Virus record (IMG/VR): IMGVR_UViG_3300037193_000597
Location: 1 to 36,064 of that record
Strand: one strand, 5' to 3'
Source: a virus
DNA length: 36,064 nt
In this document: piece by piece, positions 1 to 6,988 of the stretch
Position numbering within the stretch: position 1 is the stretch's first letter
Layout: every line of letters starts with the position of its first letter
Position numbers and translations under genes: made by a program
Notes under the pieces: model-generated
The model's input: the letters and a program-made list of their open reading frames with translations, nothing else
Told to the model about the DNA's origin: nothing
The model's database searches: none

Positions 1-942
1 GATGATGCCGGTGAGGTCGGACCGCTTGTTGGCGGTACCGGCCGGGTCGACCGCGACCACGACCCGCTTGAGCGGCGGGGCCACGTCGATCCACTGGAAC
101 ATCTCCCAGGTCCAGAGAGCGCCCTCCACGTCCTGCAGCACCTCGCCGTACAACTCCTGGCGACCGATGCGGGTGCCCTCGTACCGGTCGATGACGGTGC
201 GCTTGTACGTCTCGGCCAGGTTCTCGAGGTTCGCGTACGTCGACACCCGGTGCGTGATGGTCATGGGGTCGGCCAGCAGTTCCTTCATCCACTTCGTCGG
301 CTTCGGAGTGGTGGTCGCGACGACCTTCGGGCGCTTGCCGAGCCGCAGGCCGAACAGCATGTTGTCCCACACCTCCTGCACGGAGGGGTAGTGGGCGGGC
401 TCGTCGGCCCAGACGAACCCGGACTGCGGGCCACGGAGACGGTCGGGCTCCTCGGCGGAGAATCCCTGCGCCACGCACCCGTTCGGCCAGGTCAACTTCT
501 TCTTCGACGGCTCCCAGATCGGGGTCGCGTTCGGGGGAGCAGTCGCCATGATCCCGGAGACACCCTCGACCATCGTCTCGCGGAGGTCGGGGCCGGTGGG
601 CGCGATCAAGATGATCCGGCTGACGATCTTCGTGACGCGGTGCGTGACCTCTGCGCCCGTCCTCGTCTTGCCGGACCCACGCCCACCGGCCAGTGCCCAG
701 TAAAGCCAGTCGTCGGCCCACCGGGGAGGCCGCTGGTCAGCGCGAGCGTGGTGGAAGTCCCAGTCCTTGCCGTGCGGCTTGCCGTCGCACTTCGGGTTGG
801 GGCAGTAGAACGGACGCCAGGGAGCGCGCTCCCTCTCCTTTAGGAGTTCGAGAGCGCGCTCCTGCGCCTCGGGCTTCCAGTACCGGAATCGCTCAAGGTC
901 CGGCAGGTCGGCCGGTGGGCGGTCAGGCACGGGAGACACCAC
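1..942 (-). CDS. terL: Terminase large subunit, 3' part beyond left edge
   Basis: ATPase/nuclease motor that packages phage DNA into the prohead. Reading leftward, a Walker A-like loop (AGGRGSGKTRTG) lies near residues 84-95, a Walker B-like FVWADE near 179, the coupling motif ATTTPKP near 208, and VVVAVDPAGT, the expected first acidic motif of the RNase H-like nuclease domain, near 298. The C-terminal remainder lies outside the window. The start is uncertain: tandem GTG codons at 942 and 939 and another GTG at 930 are in frame, none with a strong ribosome site, and the frame stays open to about 1058. It is the last visible gene of the leftward operon, downstream of a small-terminase-like gene. 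Confidence 0.93.
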   Translation of the reverse strand, partial: MVSPVPDRPPADLPDLERFRYWKPEAQERALELLKERERAPWRPFYCPNPKCDGKPHGKDWDFHHARADQRPPRWADDWLYWALAGGRGSGKTRTGAEVTHRVTKIVSRIILIAPTGPDLRETMVEGVSGIMATAPPNATPIWEPSKKKLTWPNGCVAQGFSAEEPDRLRGPQSGFVWADEPAHYPSVQEVWDNMLFGLRLGKRPKVVATTTPKPTKWMKELLADPMTITHRVSTYANLENLAETYKRTVIDRYEGTRIGRQELYGEVLQDVEGALWTWEMFQWIDVAPPLKRVVVAVDPAGTANKRSDLTGII

Positions 943-1034
943 ATGCCGCCGTGGAGGCGAGTTGCGCGCGCGCCGACACGCAGGAAGGTGCCGCACCCTC
1001 CTGCACACCACACGCTCCAACGAACCTTGACCAT
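840..1034 (-). CDS. Possible small Cys-rich protein overlapping terminase start
   Basis: A 64-codon ATG frame fills the gap between the 1066-1350 gene and terminase. Its N-terminal half has a zinc-ribbon-like pattern (WCAGGC, then WCLPC about 20 residues later), like other mini-proteins of this operon. Against it: no clear ribosome site, about 100 bases of overlap with the terminase reading frame, and a C-terminal half that reads like an off-frame product. It may be a real short gene or a shadow of an upstream-extended terminase. Confidence 0.3.
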   Translation of the reverse strand: MVKVRWSVWCAGGCGTFLRVGARATRLHGGMWCLPCLTAHRPTCRTLSDSGTGSPRRRSALSNS

Positions 1035-1065
1035 GTGACAAAGGTACCCAAGTTTCTCACCTGAA

Positions 1066-1350
1066 TCACCTGACTTCCTCGTACGTGTTCGCTGGGCCTG
1101 GCCGGGGGATGGGCTGCCGGTCGGGGCCGAACGGGTGAGCCGCCTTCCCGCGAGGGGGCGGGAGTTCGGCCAGCAGTTCCTCGAGCGGGATGCCGAGGTC
1201 CCTGCTCAAAGCCTCGCAGACCGCGTGCTGCACGTACACGGTGTTGCTCACCTTGCCGGTGGCGAGCACCGCCTTGTAGATGAGGGACGGCATCCGGGCG
1301 GAGGTCACGAACTGGACCTTCGCCCGATGCTCGTCAAGACGGAAGGGCAC
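1066..1350 (-). CDS. Hypothetical protein, possibly ribbon-helix-helix
   Basis: 94 residues starting at GTG 1350, chosen because AGGAGG lies 6 bases upstream; the frame is open further but the extra N-terminal part is arginine/serine-rich and looks off-frame. The middle (a short strand, then SLIYKAVLATGKVSN and NTVYVQHAVCEALSRDLG) could form a strand-helix-helix fold, but I do not recognise a family. The C-terminus is proline-rich. It overlaps the end of the small-terminase-like gene by 17 bases and precedes terminase, so a packaging-related role is possible by position only. Confidence 0.7.
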   Translation of the reverse strand: MPFRLDEHRAKVQFVTSARMPSLIYKAVLATGKVSNTVYVQHAVCEALSRDLGIPLEELLAELPPPRGKAAHPFGPDRQPIPRPGPANTYEEVR

Positions 1351-1894
1351 GCTGGTCCTCCTCGCCTTCCTCCCAGGACTCCACGTCGAAGATGTCAGCC
1401 TCCTGCACCGGGGGCGACTGAGCCTCAAGCACCTGCGAGACCCACTTCTCAATCTCGGACTGGTTCGGGTTGTGGACGACCATCTCGGTCGGGGCGTCGA
1501 GGCCGAACAACTTCCGGTGGTCACCGATCAGGGCGCGCGCCCGGTCGACGGCGGCGAACTGCTCGGGATGGTCCTCGTCAATCGCCTTCGGATAGACCGC
1601 CCGGAGCATGCGGTCGAGCCGCTCCCCGGCCATCTTCCGCATGAACTTCTTCGACTCCTCGGTCTGCAGTTCCTTCTCGAGCGCCCGCTCGACTGCGACC
1701 AGGGCCATGCGGCCGGTGGGGTAGCCGAGCACCTCGGCAATCTCGTCCCAGGAGGCTCCGTGTCGGCGCAGCGCGATCGCACTGTTGGCCTTCCGCTCGC
1801 GCGCCCGGATGACCTCCTTCGAGCCGACAGGAGCGCCGTCAGCCCGCTGGTGAGTGTCCTTGACTCCGGTCGGGTCCGAGGAGTCTTGCTGCAT
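1334..1894 (-). CDS. Small terminase subunit-like helix-turn-helix protein
   Basis: 186 residues. A helix-turn-helix (RRHGASWDEIAEVLGY, residues about 42-57) is followed by a long charged helical region and an acidic C-terminus (VESWEEGEEDQ). This architecture and the position just upstream of the large subunit fit a small terminase that recognises the packaging site. ATG 1894 is preferred over the GTG three codons earlier because GGAGG sits 8 bases before the ATG. A palindrome copy (1926-1940) lies about 30 bases upstream. Assignment rests on fold and position; another DNA-binding protein is possible. Confidence 0.65.
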   Translation of the reverse strand: MQQDSSDPTGVKDTHQRADGAPVGSKEVIRARERKANSAIALRRHGASWDEIAEVLGYPTGRMALVAVERALEKELQTEESKKFMRKMAGERLDRMLRAVYPKAIDEDHPEQFAAVDRARALIGDHRKLFGLDAPTEMVVHNPNQSEIEKWVSQVLEAQSPPVQEADIFDVESWEEGEEDQRALPS

Positions 1895-1925
1895 AGTCGC
1901 CACCTCCGTGACTGATGGTAGACCA

Positions 1926-1940
1926 GTTCAGTCACTGAAC
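1926..1940. repeat. 15-bp palindrome, copy 1
   Basis: Core GTCAC. The TGA of the VRR-NUC gene (minus strand) lies inside; the small-terminase-like gene starts 31 bases further. Confidence 0.97.
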
Positions 1941-2237
1941 TCGGGCGAGACGCTTCCCTGCCAGGCGCACGAGCCGGTCGCGCACGAAGTCCCAGTCGCT
2001 CGGTCGCCACACGTAGACCTCGACCCCGGCGTGCCGCAGGCGGTCGATCCAGTCCTGCTGCTCGGGGCTCACCTTGCCGCGCTCAGTCTTGAGTTCCGCG
2101 AACAGGAAGCCGTGGCCGCAGATGGACAGGTCGGGGTAGCCCGACTTCGACCGCCTGCTGTCCGTCTCGTGGTGCCACTTGAGGCCGAGCACGTCACACA
2201 GGTCAGTGATTCGCCTCTGCCACTGCGCTTCGTTCAC
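1932..2237 (-). CDS. VRR-NUC domain nuclease
   Basis: 101 residues, a complete stand-alone VRR-NUC (PD-(D/E)XK superfamily) domain. Key pieces visible: SGYPDLSI with the catalytic Asp, then FLFAELKTERGKVSPEQ carrying the E-x-K pair and the conserved Gln, and VYVWRPSDW at the end. Stand-alone members are structure-specific nucleases, thought to act on branched DNA such as Holliday junctions. GTG 2237 follows AAGGAG. The gene overlaps the end of the membrane-protein gene by 35 bases. Its TGA stop lies inside a palindrome copy. Possible role: debranching DNA before packaging, inferred from the neighbouring terminase genes. Confidence 0.88.
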   Translation of the reverse strand: MNEAQWQRRITDLCDVLGLKWHHETDSRRSKSGYPDLSICGHGFLFAELKTERGKVSPEQQDWIDRLRHAGVEVYVWRPSDWDFVRDRLVRLAGKRLARVQ

Positions 2238-2445
2238 TGTGCTCCTTCGTCCAGCGTGCGGCGTTGATGCCGAACACCCAGGTGTAGAACGCGGCGGCGA
2301 GGATGAAGCCGTACTGCTCGGTGGCGAGCGCGTAGCCGACCCACAGCACCTGGCAGGCGAGGTTCACGTACCACGCCCACCAGACCTTCCGGCCCGCGAG
2401 CACGAATCCGGTGATCCCCACGATCGTGAGGACGAACGACCACAT
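2203..2445 (-). CDS. Small polytopic membrane protein
   Basis: 80 residues with three hydrophobic segments: residues about 2-16, 20-40 and 45-60, with aromatic-rich boundaries (KVWWAWYV) and a charged C-terminal tail (ARWTKEHSER). Predicted inner-membrane protein of unknown function. ATG 2445 overlaps the TGA of the ParB-like gene; a GTG one codon earlier (2448) would give a GTGA overlap and is equally possible. The hydrophobic pattern is loosely like small transporters of the PnuC kind, but it is too short to assign. Confidence 0.8.
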   Translation of the reverse strand: MWSFVLTIVGITGFVLAGRKVWWAWYVNLACQVLWVGYALATEQYGFILAAAFYTWVFGINAARWTKEHSERSAVAEANH

Positions 2446-3068
2446 CACGAGTTCTCCCACCCGGCCATGCGCATCAGCATCTCGATGCGCTTCCACTCCT
2501 CGTCGGCGTCCTCGGTCATCGCCATGAACGCGGCCATGACGTGCGGCGGCAGGCGAACCTCGAACGAGGGCCAGGTGCCGAAGTCGGTGTCGTTCAGCGG
2601 AATGTCGTTGAGCGCCTTGATCGCCGCGAACTCCTCGTCGGTGACCCCGGTGGAGTCCAACGGAATCTCCGGCTGCGCGTCCTTGATCTTCTGCAGCAGG
2701 TCCTCGAGCAGCCCGGTGTCCGGCTTGGCCTTCTTCGCAATCTCGTTGTCCGCGACCATGATGCGCCTCGCCGTCGTGTCGTCGCAGTCGAGGAACACGA
2801 TCGGGCACTCGCGGGCACCGAGCGCCTGGACGGCGAGCCAGGTGTGGTTCCCGGCGATGATGTGGCCGGTGCTCAACTGGGCGTAGATCGGCCGGTACAT
2901 GCCGACCTGCTCGATCGACTCGGCCACCAACTCCACGTCGCCGTTGTTGTAGTTGTACGGCGCGGGAGTCACCGAGTCGACCGGGCGCATGAGCGGCTCG
3001 AGGTCGCCGTGGAACCGGACCATGCCGGACCGGATGAAGCCGTCAGCGGCTACGCGAGTGTCAGGCAC
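2445..3068 (-). CDS. ParB-like nuclease domain protein
   Basis: 207 residues. Residues about 30-110 form a ParB/Sulfiredoxin-like domain: an N-terminal strand with NYNNGDVELVAESIEQVG, then RPIYAQ, and the family signature GHIIAGNHTWLAVQALG (normally GxxRxxAA). The rest is helical and acidic. Phage members of this fold are found near terminase genes; some are nucleases, others DNA-binding or nucleotide-hydrolysing partition-like proteins. It lacks an obvious ParB helix-turn-helix, so a classical partition role is unlikely. GTG 3068 follows GGAG. Operon member, overlapping its neighbours on both sides. Confidence 0.85.
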   Translation of the reverse strand: MPDTRVAADGFIRSGMVRFHGDLEPLMRPVDSVTPAPYNYNNGDVELVAESIEQVGMYRPIYAQLSTGHIIAGNHTWLAVQALGARECPIVFLDCDDTTARRIMVADNEIAKKAKPDTGLLEDLLQKIKDAQPEIPLDSTGVTDEEFAAIKALNDIPLNDTDFGTWPSFEVRLPPHVMAAFMAMTEDADEEWKRIEMLMRMAGWENS

Positions 3069-3381
3069 GGTGCTCCTCGATCGCGCGGAGGATGCGCTCC
3101 ACGTCCTCCTTGTCAGCGGAGAAGTCGGCCCGGAACACGTACCGCTGCAGCACCGAGGCGACGAGCACGGTCTGGAACGCCAACTGCAGGAACTCGGACT
3201 GCCAGTTCTCGAAGGTGGCCGACCAGAACTGCGGCCAGAAGTCGGCCCACAGGAACGTCTCGCCGTGGGTCTTGGCCTCCTGGGTCACCTCGTCCAACTG
3301 GGTGAAGAACTGCCCGATCCACGAGCCGAGGAACATGAGGGCGAGAATCCACACCGCGCCCCACTGCCGGAAGTGCTTCAC
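3061..3381 (-). CDS. Membrane protein, DUF6766-like
   Basis: 106 residues. Hydrophobic segments at about 8-25 and 68-84 flank a tryptophan/phenylalanine-rich loop with FWSATFENWQSEFLQL. This pattern (N-terminal helix, conserved ENWQSEFLQ, second helix, charged tail) matches my memory of DUF6766 membrane proteins of bacteria. Function unknown. GTG 3381 follows GGAGG. It overlaps the next gene by 8 bases. A holin-like or membrane-stress role is possible but unsupported. Confidence 0.78.
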   Translation of the reverse strand: MKHFRQWGAVWILALMFLGSWIGQFFTQLDEVTQEAKTHGETFLWADFWPQFWSATFENWQSEFLQLAFQTVLVASVLQRYVFRADFSADKEDVERILRAIEEHRA

Positions 3382-3608
3382 TGTGAGCCTCCTGTCGTCG
3401 TGCAGTTGCAGCCCTTGGCGTTCTTCTTCGCGATCCGGGTCGCCTGCTTCGACAGCGCCTTCGAGCGCGCGGAGGCAGCCTTGCCCTTGCTCGCGCCCTT
3501 CCCGGCCGACCCCTTGCCGCTGACCTTCTTGCCGCTGACCTTCTTGCCGTTCGCCCGCTTCGGCTTGACGGTGATCGTCTTGCCGCCGCAGTTGCAGCGC
3601 GTCGCCAC
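3378..3608 (-). CDS. Lysine-rich basic protein with terminal Cys pairs
   Basis: 76 residues. Starts VATRCNCGG and ends with GCNCTTTGGSQ, so a CxC pair sits at each end; the middle is a histone-tail-like low-complexity stretch of KK-V-SGK, GKGAS and KKNAK repeats. GTG 3608 lies 2 bases after the TGA of the peptidase gene; the longer frame upstream is a shadow of that gene. It probably binds nucleic acid non-specifically or metal through the Cys pairs. No family recognised. Confidence 0.7.
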   Translation of the reverse strand: MATRCNCGGKTITVKPKRANGKKVSGKKVSGKGSAGKGASKGKAASARSKALSKQATRIAKKNAKGCNCTTTGGSQ

Positions 3609-3609
3609 C

Positions 3610-4296
3610 TCACACGCTCCGCAGGACGTGGGCGTCGCCGTAGTCGTCCAGCAGGTCCTGCAGGTCGACGCGAGCGATCCAGAAGTCGCGGAAGCCACCC
3701 CACCAGCAGCGGCCGAGCACCCAGTCCCGGTCCGCGTCGTAACCACGGGCCGTCCACTGGTGCCCGCCTGCCTCGCCGCCGCCGAAGTGGATGCGCCCGT
3801 CGCGGTCCTGCTCGAACATGTCCCACTCCCAGCGCGCCCCGATGCCGACAGGCTCGCCCTCCATGATCGTCTGCACCACCTCATCGGCACCGCCGAACAG
3901 CCAGCGGTACTCGGACGCGAGGCCGAAGGCGACCGCGCTCTTGGCGGCAGCCAGGCCGGAGGAGCCGGTGTCGTCGGGCGGGTAGGAGCCGGTCCACGGG
4001 TCGATGGTGGTGGCCCGCGAGTAGATGCGCAGGGCGTCGTCCATGTCGAGGACGCGGCCCTTCACCCGGTTGCCGATCGCGTTCAACTTCACCGAGGCGT
4101 CGACCCCGGTGCAGCAGCCGACCGGCTGGTTGGGGTTGGGGAGCGGGTCGTAGATGCGGACTGCCTTGTCCCGCCAGGTGGAGCGGTCGACGGCGGCGCG
4201 GCGCGGGAAGTTCCGCGAGCGGGGGTCGTGGACGACGTTGCGGCCCAGGCGCGGGTCCTCGTGGTCGTACACCTTCACGAACAGGTCGTCACTCAT
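3610..4296 (-). CDS. Papain-like cysteine peptidase
   Basis: 228 residues resembling the C1A peptidase fold: QPVGCCTGVDAS near residue 58 (oxyanion Gln, catalytic Cys, helix), GGHQWTARGYD near 182 (catalytic His) and WVLGRCWWGGFRDFW near 197, where papain has NSWG. The usual catalytic Asn is not evident, which may mean reduced or altered activity. No signal peptide. Phage relatives could process virion proteins or act on cell-wall cross-bridges as lysin modules; position among small late genes does not decide. ATG 4296 follows GGAGG. Confidence 0.72.
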   Translation of the reverse strand: MSDDLFVKVYDHEDPRLGRNVVHDPRSRNFPRRAAVDRSTWRDKAVRIYDPLPNPNQPVGCCTGVDASVKLNAIGNRVKGRVLDMDDALRIYSRATTIDPWTGSYPPDDTGSSGLAAAKSAVAFGLASEYRWLFGGADEVVQTIMEGEPVGIGARWEWDMFEQDRDGRIHFGGGEAGGHQWTARGYDADRDWVLGRCWWGGFRDFWIARVDLQDLLDDYGDAHVLRSV

Positions 4297-4561
4297 CGTC
4301 GGCCTCCACGGGCTCGTAGGTCTGCTCGAACACGGTCTCCTTGCACGGGTAGAACTCGCCTTCGACTCCCTTGATGATGTACCAGCCTGGCCGGGCGATC
4401 ATGTCGCCCTCGAGAGTCTCGACGTACAGCCGCTCACAGTCACCGTGCCGGTTGTAGTCGGCGTGGACCTTGCCGTTGGCCCACGCGACGATGCGCCGGG
4501 CGGAGTTGTTGTCGAGGAACTGCAGCGCCTCGACCTCCGTGGGCCGCTTCTTGTATCTCAC
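4289..4561 (-). CDS. Conserved phage protein with PGWYIIKGVEGE motif
   Basis: 90 residues in the short single-domain family seen in many phages: N-terminal basic strand (VRYKKRPTEVEALQF), middle with ERLYVETLEGDM, then ARPGWYIIKGVEGEFYPCK and a C-terminal FEQTYEP. In most members the motif reads [21 protein letters not shown]. Function unknown. GTG 4561 follows GGAG and overlaps the TGA of the preceding gene (GTGA), as in most of this operon. Confidence 0.85.
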   Translation of the reverse strand: MRYKKRPTEVEALQFLDNNSARRIVAWANGKVHADYNRHGDCERLYVETLEGDMIARPGWYIIKGVEGEFYPCKETVFEQTYEPVEADDE

Positions 4562-4692
4562 GCCGTGCTCCGTCCGTAGTGCTGGTCGAGGTGAGCCTGC
4601 GCGATCGGTCTCGCCTCCGCGAAGTTCGCCGCCACTCCGAGCGGCCCGCACATCGAGCAGTCGAGCAACGCTCTGCCAAGGCATCCGATCAC
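4558..4692 (-). CDS. Mini-protein with C2H2 zinc-finger-like pattern
   Basis: 44 residues. CSMCG near residue 13 and HLDQHYG near 35 give a C-x2-C ... H-x3-H arrangement with a spacing close to a zinc finger. GTG 4692 overlaps the upstream TGA (GTGA); the ribosome site is weak, consistent with translational coupling. Probably a DNA- or protein-binding mini-protein; role unknown. Confidence 0.62.
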   Translation of the reverse strand: MIGCLGRALLDCSMCGPLGVAANFAEARPIAQAHLDQHYGRSTA

Positions 4693-5063
4693 GAGGACTC
4701 TGAGGTGTTCCGTTCGACCCGCCACGAGGACTGGCACCTCCCGCACTCGATCCCGATGAGGCCCGGCTGAGTCGCATCGCCTTGTGACCGGACCTCGATC
4801 ATCTCGTACTCGTGCCCGTCGATGCTGCAGTCGTGCGCGCGCCGGTCCAGTTCGGCCTCCCGCTGCAGGTACTCCCGACACTCGTAGCAGGTGACGCTGG
4901 CGGCGTCGGTGGTGAACTGCCCGGCCGCGTGGTGAGGAACCGAGATGCCGCACACCGTCCACGAGGCGGTCTGCGTCGGGATGAAGTGCCGCTCCACGCC
5001 CGGCGTCCCCTGCAGGCTCGGCGGGTCGGGGGTGACGCCCACCCAGTTCGTCTGGTCAGCCAC
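4689..5063 (-). CDS. Zinc-ribbon-like protein
   Basis: 124 residues with two candidate metal sites: CYECREYL near residue 61 and IECGRCQSSW near 108, plus HDC and HEYEM between them. The N-terminal half (RHFIPTQ, WTVCGISVPHH) may belong to a family of actinophage proteins that list Cys/His residues around a TCYECREYL motif; function unknown. GTG 5063 is chosen because AGGAG lies 8 bases upstream. Confidence 0.75.
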   Translation of the reverse strand: MADQTNWVGVTPDPPSLQGTPGVERHFIPTQTASWTVCGISVPHHAAGQFTTDAASVTCYECREYLQREAELDRRAHDCSIDGHEYEMIEVRSQGDATQPGLIGIECGRCQSSWRVERNTSESS

Positions 5064-5295
5064 GTCCGTATCTCCTGTCGTTGGCCTTGCGTGCGCACAT
5101 CTCGGAGCAGAGGAACCGGTTCCCCTCGATCCAGATGCTCTCCTCGGGTACCGGGTCACCGCAGACGGGGCACGGGTTCTCGGGCAGTTCAGTCACTGAA
5201 CTCCTCCATCTCCACCAGGCGTCGAGCGGTTCGGCCGGACAGCCGTTCCGCGATGGGTTGTGCTCGTGCGGGGGTAGTGCGTGCCAGCACTTCAC
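5056..5295 (-). CDS. Cys/His-rich zinc-ribbon protein with palindrome in frame
   Basis: 79 residues if it starts at GTG 5295, which overlaps the upstream TGA as GTGA like most genes here. The first part has CWH, HEH and GC; the last part is a clear ribbon, CPVCGDPVPEE ... FLCSEMC. A palindrome copy (5187-5201) is read in frame as SSVTE between the two. Alternative start: GTG 5196 lies inside that palindrome with GGAGGAG directly upstream, giving only the 46-residue ribbon. Both products could be made. Confidence 0.7.
   Translation of the reverse strand: MKCWHALPPHEHNPSRNGCPAEPLDAWWRWRSSVTELPENPCPVCGDPVPEESIWIEGNRFLCSEMCARKANDRRYGRG
5187..5201. repeat. 15-bp palindrome, copy 2
   Basis: Core GTCAC. 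In frame in the 5056-5295 gene, with an alternative GTG start inside. Confidence 0.97.
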
Positions 5296-5528
5296 CCGAC
5301 AGTGATCCTCGCCAGTTCGAGGTGGGCTTGCTTGAGCACCTGCTGCGCCAGGGCCAGCGCCCCGTCGTCGTACCAGTGGGTCACGATGAACGAGACGCTG
5401 AGCAGTGGGTCGTGCTGGGTGACCAGGCAGTCGTAGACGTTCAACTCGCCCGGCGTCTCGCTCCGGCGCACCGCCTGCCAGGTCGCGATGACCATGTGGT
5501 TGACCTTCACCTCACCGTGCAGTGCCAC
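5292..5528 (-). CDS. Hypothetical protein
   Basis: 78 residues, no recognised family. It reads as alternating strands (VNHMVIATWQAV, ELNVYDCLV, LSVSFIVTHWYD) followed by a C-terminal helix (ALALAQQVLKQAHLELA), a small alpha/beta domain. GTG 5528 has GGGAG 7 bases upstream and overlaps the preceding gene by 17 bases; ATG 5495 is an alternative. The downstream gene starts within its stop codon. Confidence 0.7.
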   Translation of the reverse strand: MALHGEVKVNHMVIATWQAVRRSETPGELNVYDCLVTQHDPLLSVSFIVTHWYDDGALALAQQVLKQAHLELARITVG

Positions 5529-5760
5529 GGACCTTCTCCCTCTCGTAGAACTTCTCCATCGCGGGCGGGATCGCGCCGCAGGTGTTGCACTTCTGGCCCG
5601 TCTCGATGTGGTTCTCGGTGCGGTGGCCGACGTTCTCCGCCGCGTGGATCCACCACCACGGTGCCGGGATGGTGCCGGGGCAGTACGTCAGGCCCGGCTG
5701 GGTGATGTGCGCGAAGTGAGTCTCGCGCTCCTTCACCATCGGGCAGTCCTTCGGCTTCAT
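5512..5760 (-). CDS. Hypothetical protein with CNTCG motif
   Basis: 82 residues. KCNTCGAIPPAM near residue 63 and HFAH, HAAENVGHRTENH give a Cys/His content suited to metal binding; a WWW run precedes the His cluster. ATG 5760 follows GGAG by 5 bases and sits at the TGA of the upstream gene. Function unknown. Confidence 0.72.
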   Translation of the reverse strand: MKPKDCPMVKERETHFAHITQPGLTYCPGTIPAPWWWIHAAENVGHRTENHIETGQKCNTCGAIPPAMEKFYEREKVRGTAR

Positions 5761-5927
5761 CACTTCTCCCAGGGCCAGGCTCGACGGAAGGTTCGCTCCC
5801 ACGGGATGCGGGCCACGACGTAGCGCCGACCGCAGTCCTCACACTGGACGAGGGAGCCGTCCGGCAGTTCGGTCGTGTAGTCGAGGTTGCAGAAGTGGCG
5901 CTCGACGCCCACTCGGAGAACCTTCAC
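5760..5927 (-). CDS. Zinc-ribbon mini-protein
   Basis: 55 residues: VERHFCNLDYTTELPDG, then VQCEDCGRRYVV and a tryptophan/arginine-rich end. One CxxC pair plus HFC fits a half zinc ribbon. GTG 5927 overlaps the preceding TGA (GTGA). Role unknown. Confidence 0.68.
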   Translation of the reverse strand: MKVLRVGVERHFCNLDYTTELPDGSLVQCEDCGRRYVVARIPWERTFRRAWPWEK

Positions 5928-6052
5928 TCCTCCACCTCTCCGCTGCCGCCGCACTCGGGGCACTCGTAGGTGGGCGAGCAGTGGTCGGGGTCGCCGCAGG
6001 CGCTCTCGTCCCAGATGACGCCGGTGCCCTCGCAGGCCAGACACTCCCTCAC
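5924..6052 (-). CDS. DnaJ-type zinc-finger mini-protein
   Basis: 42 residues carrying two CxxCxGxG-type elements, CLACEGTG near residue 4 and CPECGGSG near 31, the repeat that binds zinc in DnaJ; CGD and HCS lie between. There is no J domain. GTG 6052 overlaps the preceding TGA. Possibly a small protein- or DNA-binding accessory. Confidence 0.7.
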   Translation of the reverse strand: MRECLACEGTGVIWDESACGDPDHCSPTYECPECGGSGEVEE

Positions 6053-6351
6053 GACTCCTGCACCTCCCGGAACTCGTCGCACCACCGGATCGCCTCGTAC
6101 TTGTCGGTGGTCTGGCGCAGCGCCCGCACACTGTGTGGCGGGCCGTCGTTCATCACCTGGCAGACCGTCCACTGGCAGTCCTTCACGGTGTCGAGCACTA
6201 CGAAGTCGCCCGCCTCATACACCGGGGGGCCGGTGACCATCTCGGAGCCGAGGTCCGCGAAGGTCGAAGTGGGCTTCCCGCCGTTCGCGGTGACGAACTC
6301 GAACTCGATCTTCGGTGCGGCGTGCTGGCGCATCCACGAGAGCGTCCTCAC
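6049..6351 (-). CDS. Hypothetical protein
   Basis: 100 residues, mostly predicted strands: KIEFEFVTANGGK, EMVTGPPVYEAGDFVVLD, CQWTVCQVMNDG, then a helical TDKYEAIRWCDEFREV. No family recognised. GTG 6351 has GGAGG 4 bases upstream and forms a GTGA overlap with the previous stop. Confidence 0.72.
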   Translation of the reverse strand: MRTLSWMRQHAAPKIEFEFVTANGGKPTSTFADLGSEMVTGPPVYEAGDFVVLDTVKDCQWTVCQVMNDGPPHSVRALRQTTDKYEAIRWCDEFREVQES

Positions 6352-6572
6352 GACACCTCCACCTCGTAGAACAGCCCGGCCTTGTCGCCGGTCCACACCT
6401 CGTAGCCGTACGCCATGCACTTGCCGGGGCCGAACCCACCGGGCACCTCGCGGTTCACCATGTTCGCCTGCTCGATCGTGATGACGAGCGCCTTCGGCTT
6501 GAGCGCGGTGGCCTTCTCGATGGAGTGGGCGCGAGCCAGGAGGTTCCCGAACAGCCGCATCGTCTCGTTCAC
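6348..6572 (-). CDS. Hypothetical protein
   Basis: 74 residues, no recognised family. An N-terminal helix (MRLFGNLLARAHSIEKA) precedes strands with KALVITIEQAN and KCMAYGYEVWTG. Start GTG 6572 forms a GTGA overlap with the preceding stop. It is part of the coupled chain of small genes. Confidence 0.7.
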   Translation of the reverse strand: MNETMRLFGNLLARAHSIEKATALKPKALVITIEQANMVNREVPGGFGPGKCMAYGYEVWTGDKAGLFYEVEVS

Positions 6573-6988
6573 CGCTGCGCCAGCCTCACGTTGATCTGGT
6601 ACTCCTCGATCTGCTCCGGCGTCCACGCCTGGGGCCACCCGAGCCACATGATCTGCGGGCGGGTGAGGCCCCGGAGCAACTCGGGCCGCGAGACGTAGTG
6701 CCACTGGGAGAGTCGCAGGTCGTTGAGCCGCGCCCAGTCCGCCGCCTGGCGGTAGTTGTACGCGACGACGTAGGTGATCGGCTTCACGGTCGGGGGGTTG
6801 GGGTCGCCGTAGGTGACGGAGATGCTGCCACCGGCGAACTTCTCGGTCTGCGGGACGCCGGGGTTGGCCTTCGCCGCCGCGTTGAGCATGCGCAGCACGC
6901 CGATCAGCACGCCCTCGTCGGCCTTCTGCGCCTGACGCGCCCGCCGCCACCGCTTCAACTCGCTGAACAGGGGTGAGTAGCCGCTCAT
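6569..6988 (-). CDS. Hypothetical protein
   Basis: 139 residues. A basic N-terminal helix (ELKRWRRARQAQK) is followed by a helical segment, a strand region (GSISVTYGDPNPPTV, ITYVVAYNYR) and an aromatic-rich end (WHYVSRP, QIMWLGWPQAWTPEQ). No family recognised. ATG 6988 overlaps the upstream TGA as ATGA. Confidence 0.7.
   Translation of the reverse strand: MSGYSPLFSELKRWRRARQAQKADEGVLIGVLRMLNAAAKANPGVPQTEKFAGGSISVTYGDPNPPTVKPITYVVAYNYRQAADWARLNDLRLSQWHYVSRPELLRGLTRPQIMWLGWPQAWTPEQIEEYQINVRLAQR

Noticed and set aside
2203-2445. PnuC-type nicotinamide riboside transporter
   Set aside because: Only 80 residues and three hydrophobic segments; the similarity is limited to general hydrophobic pattern.
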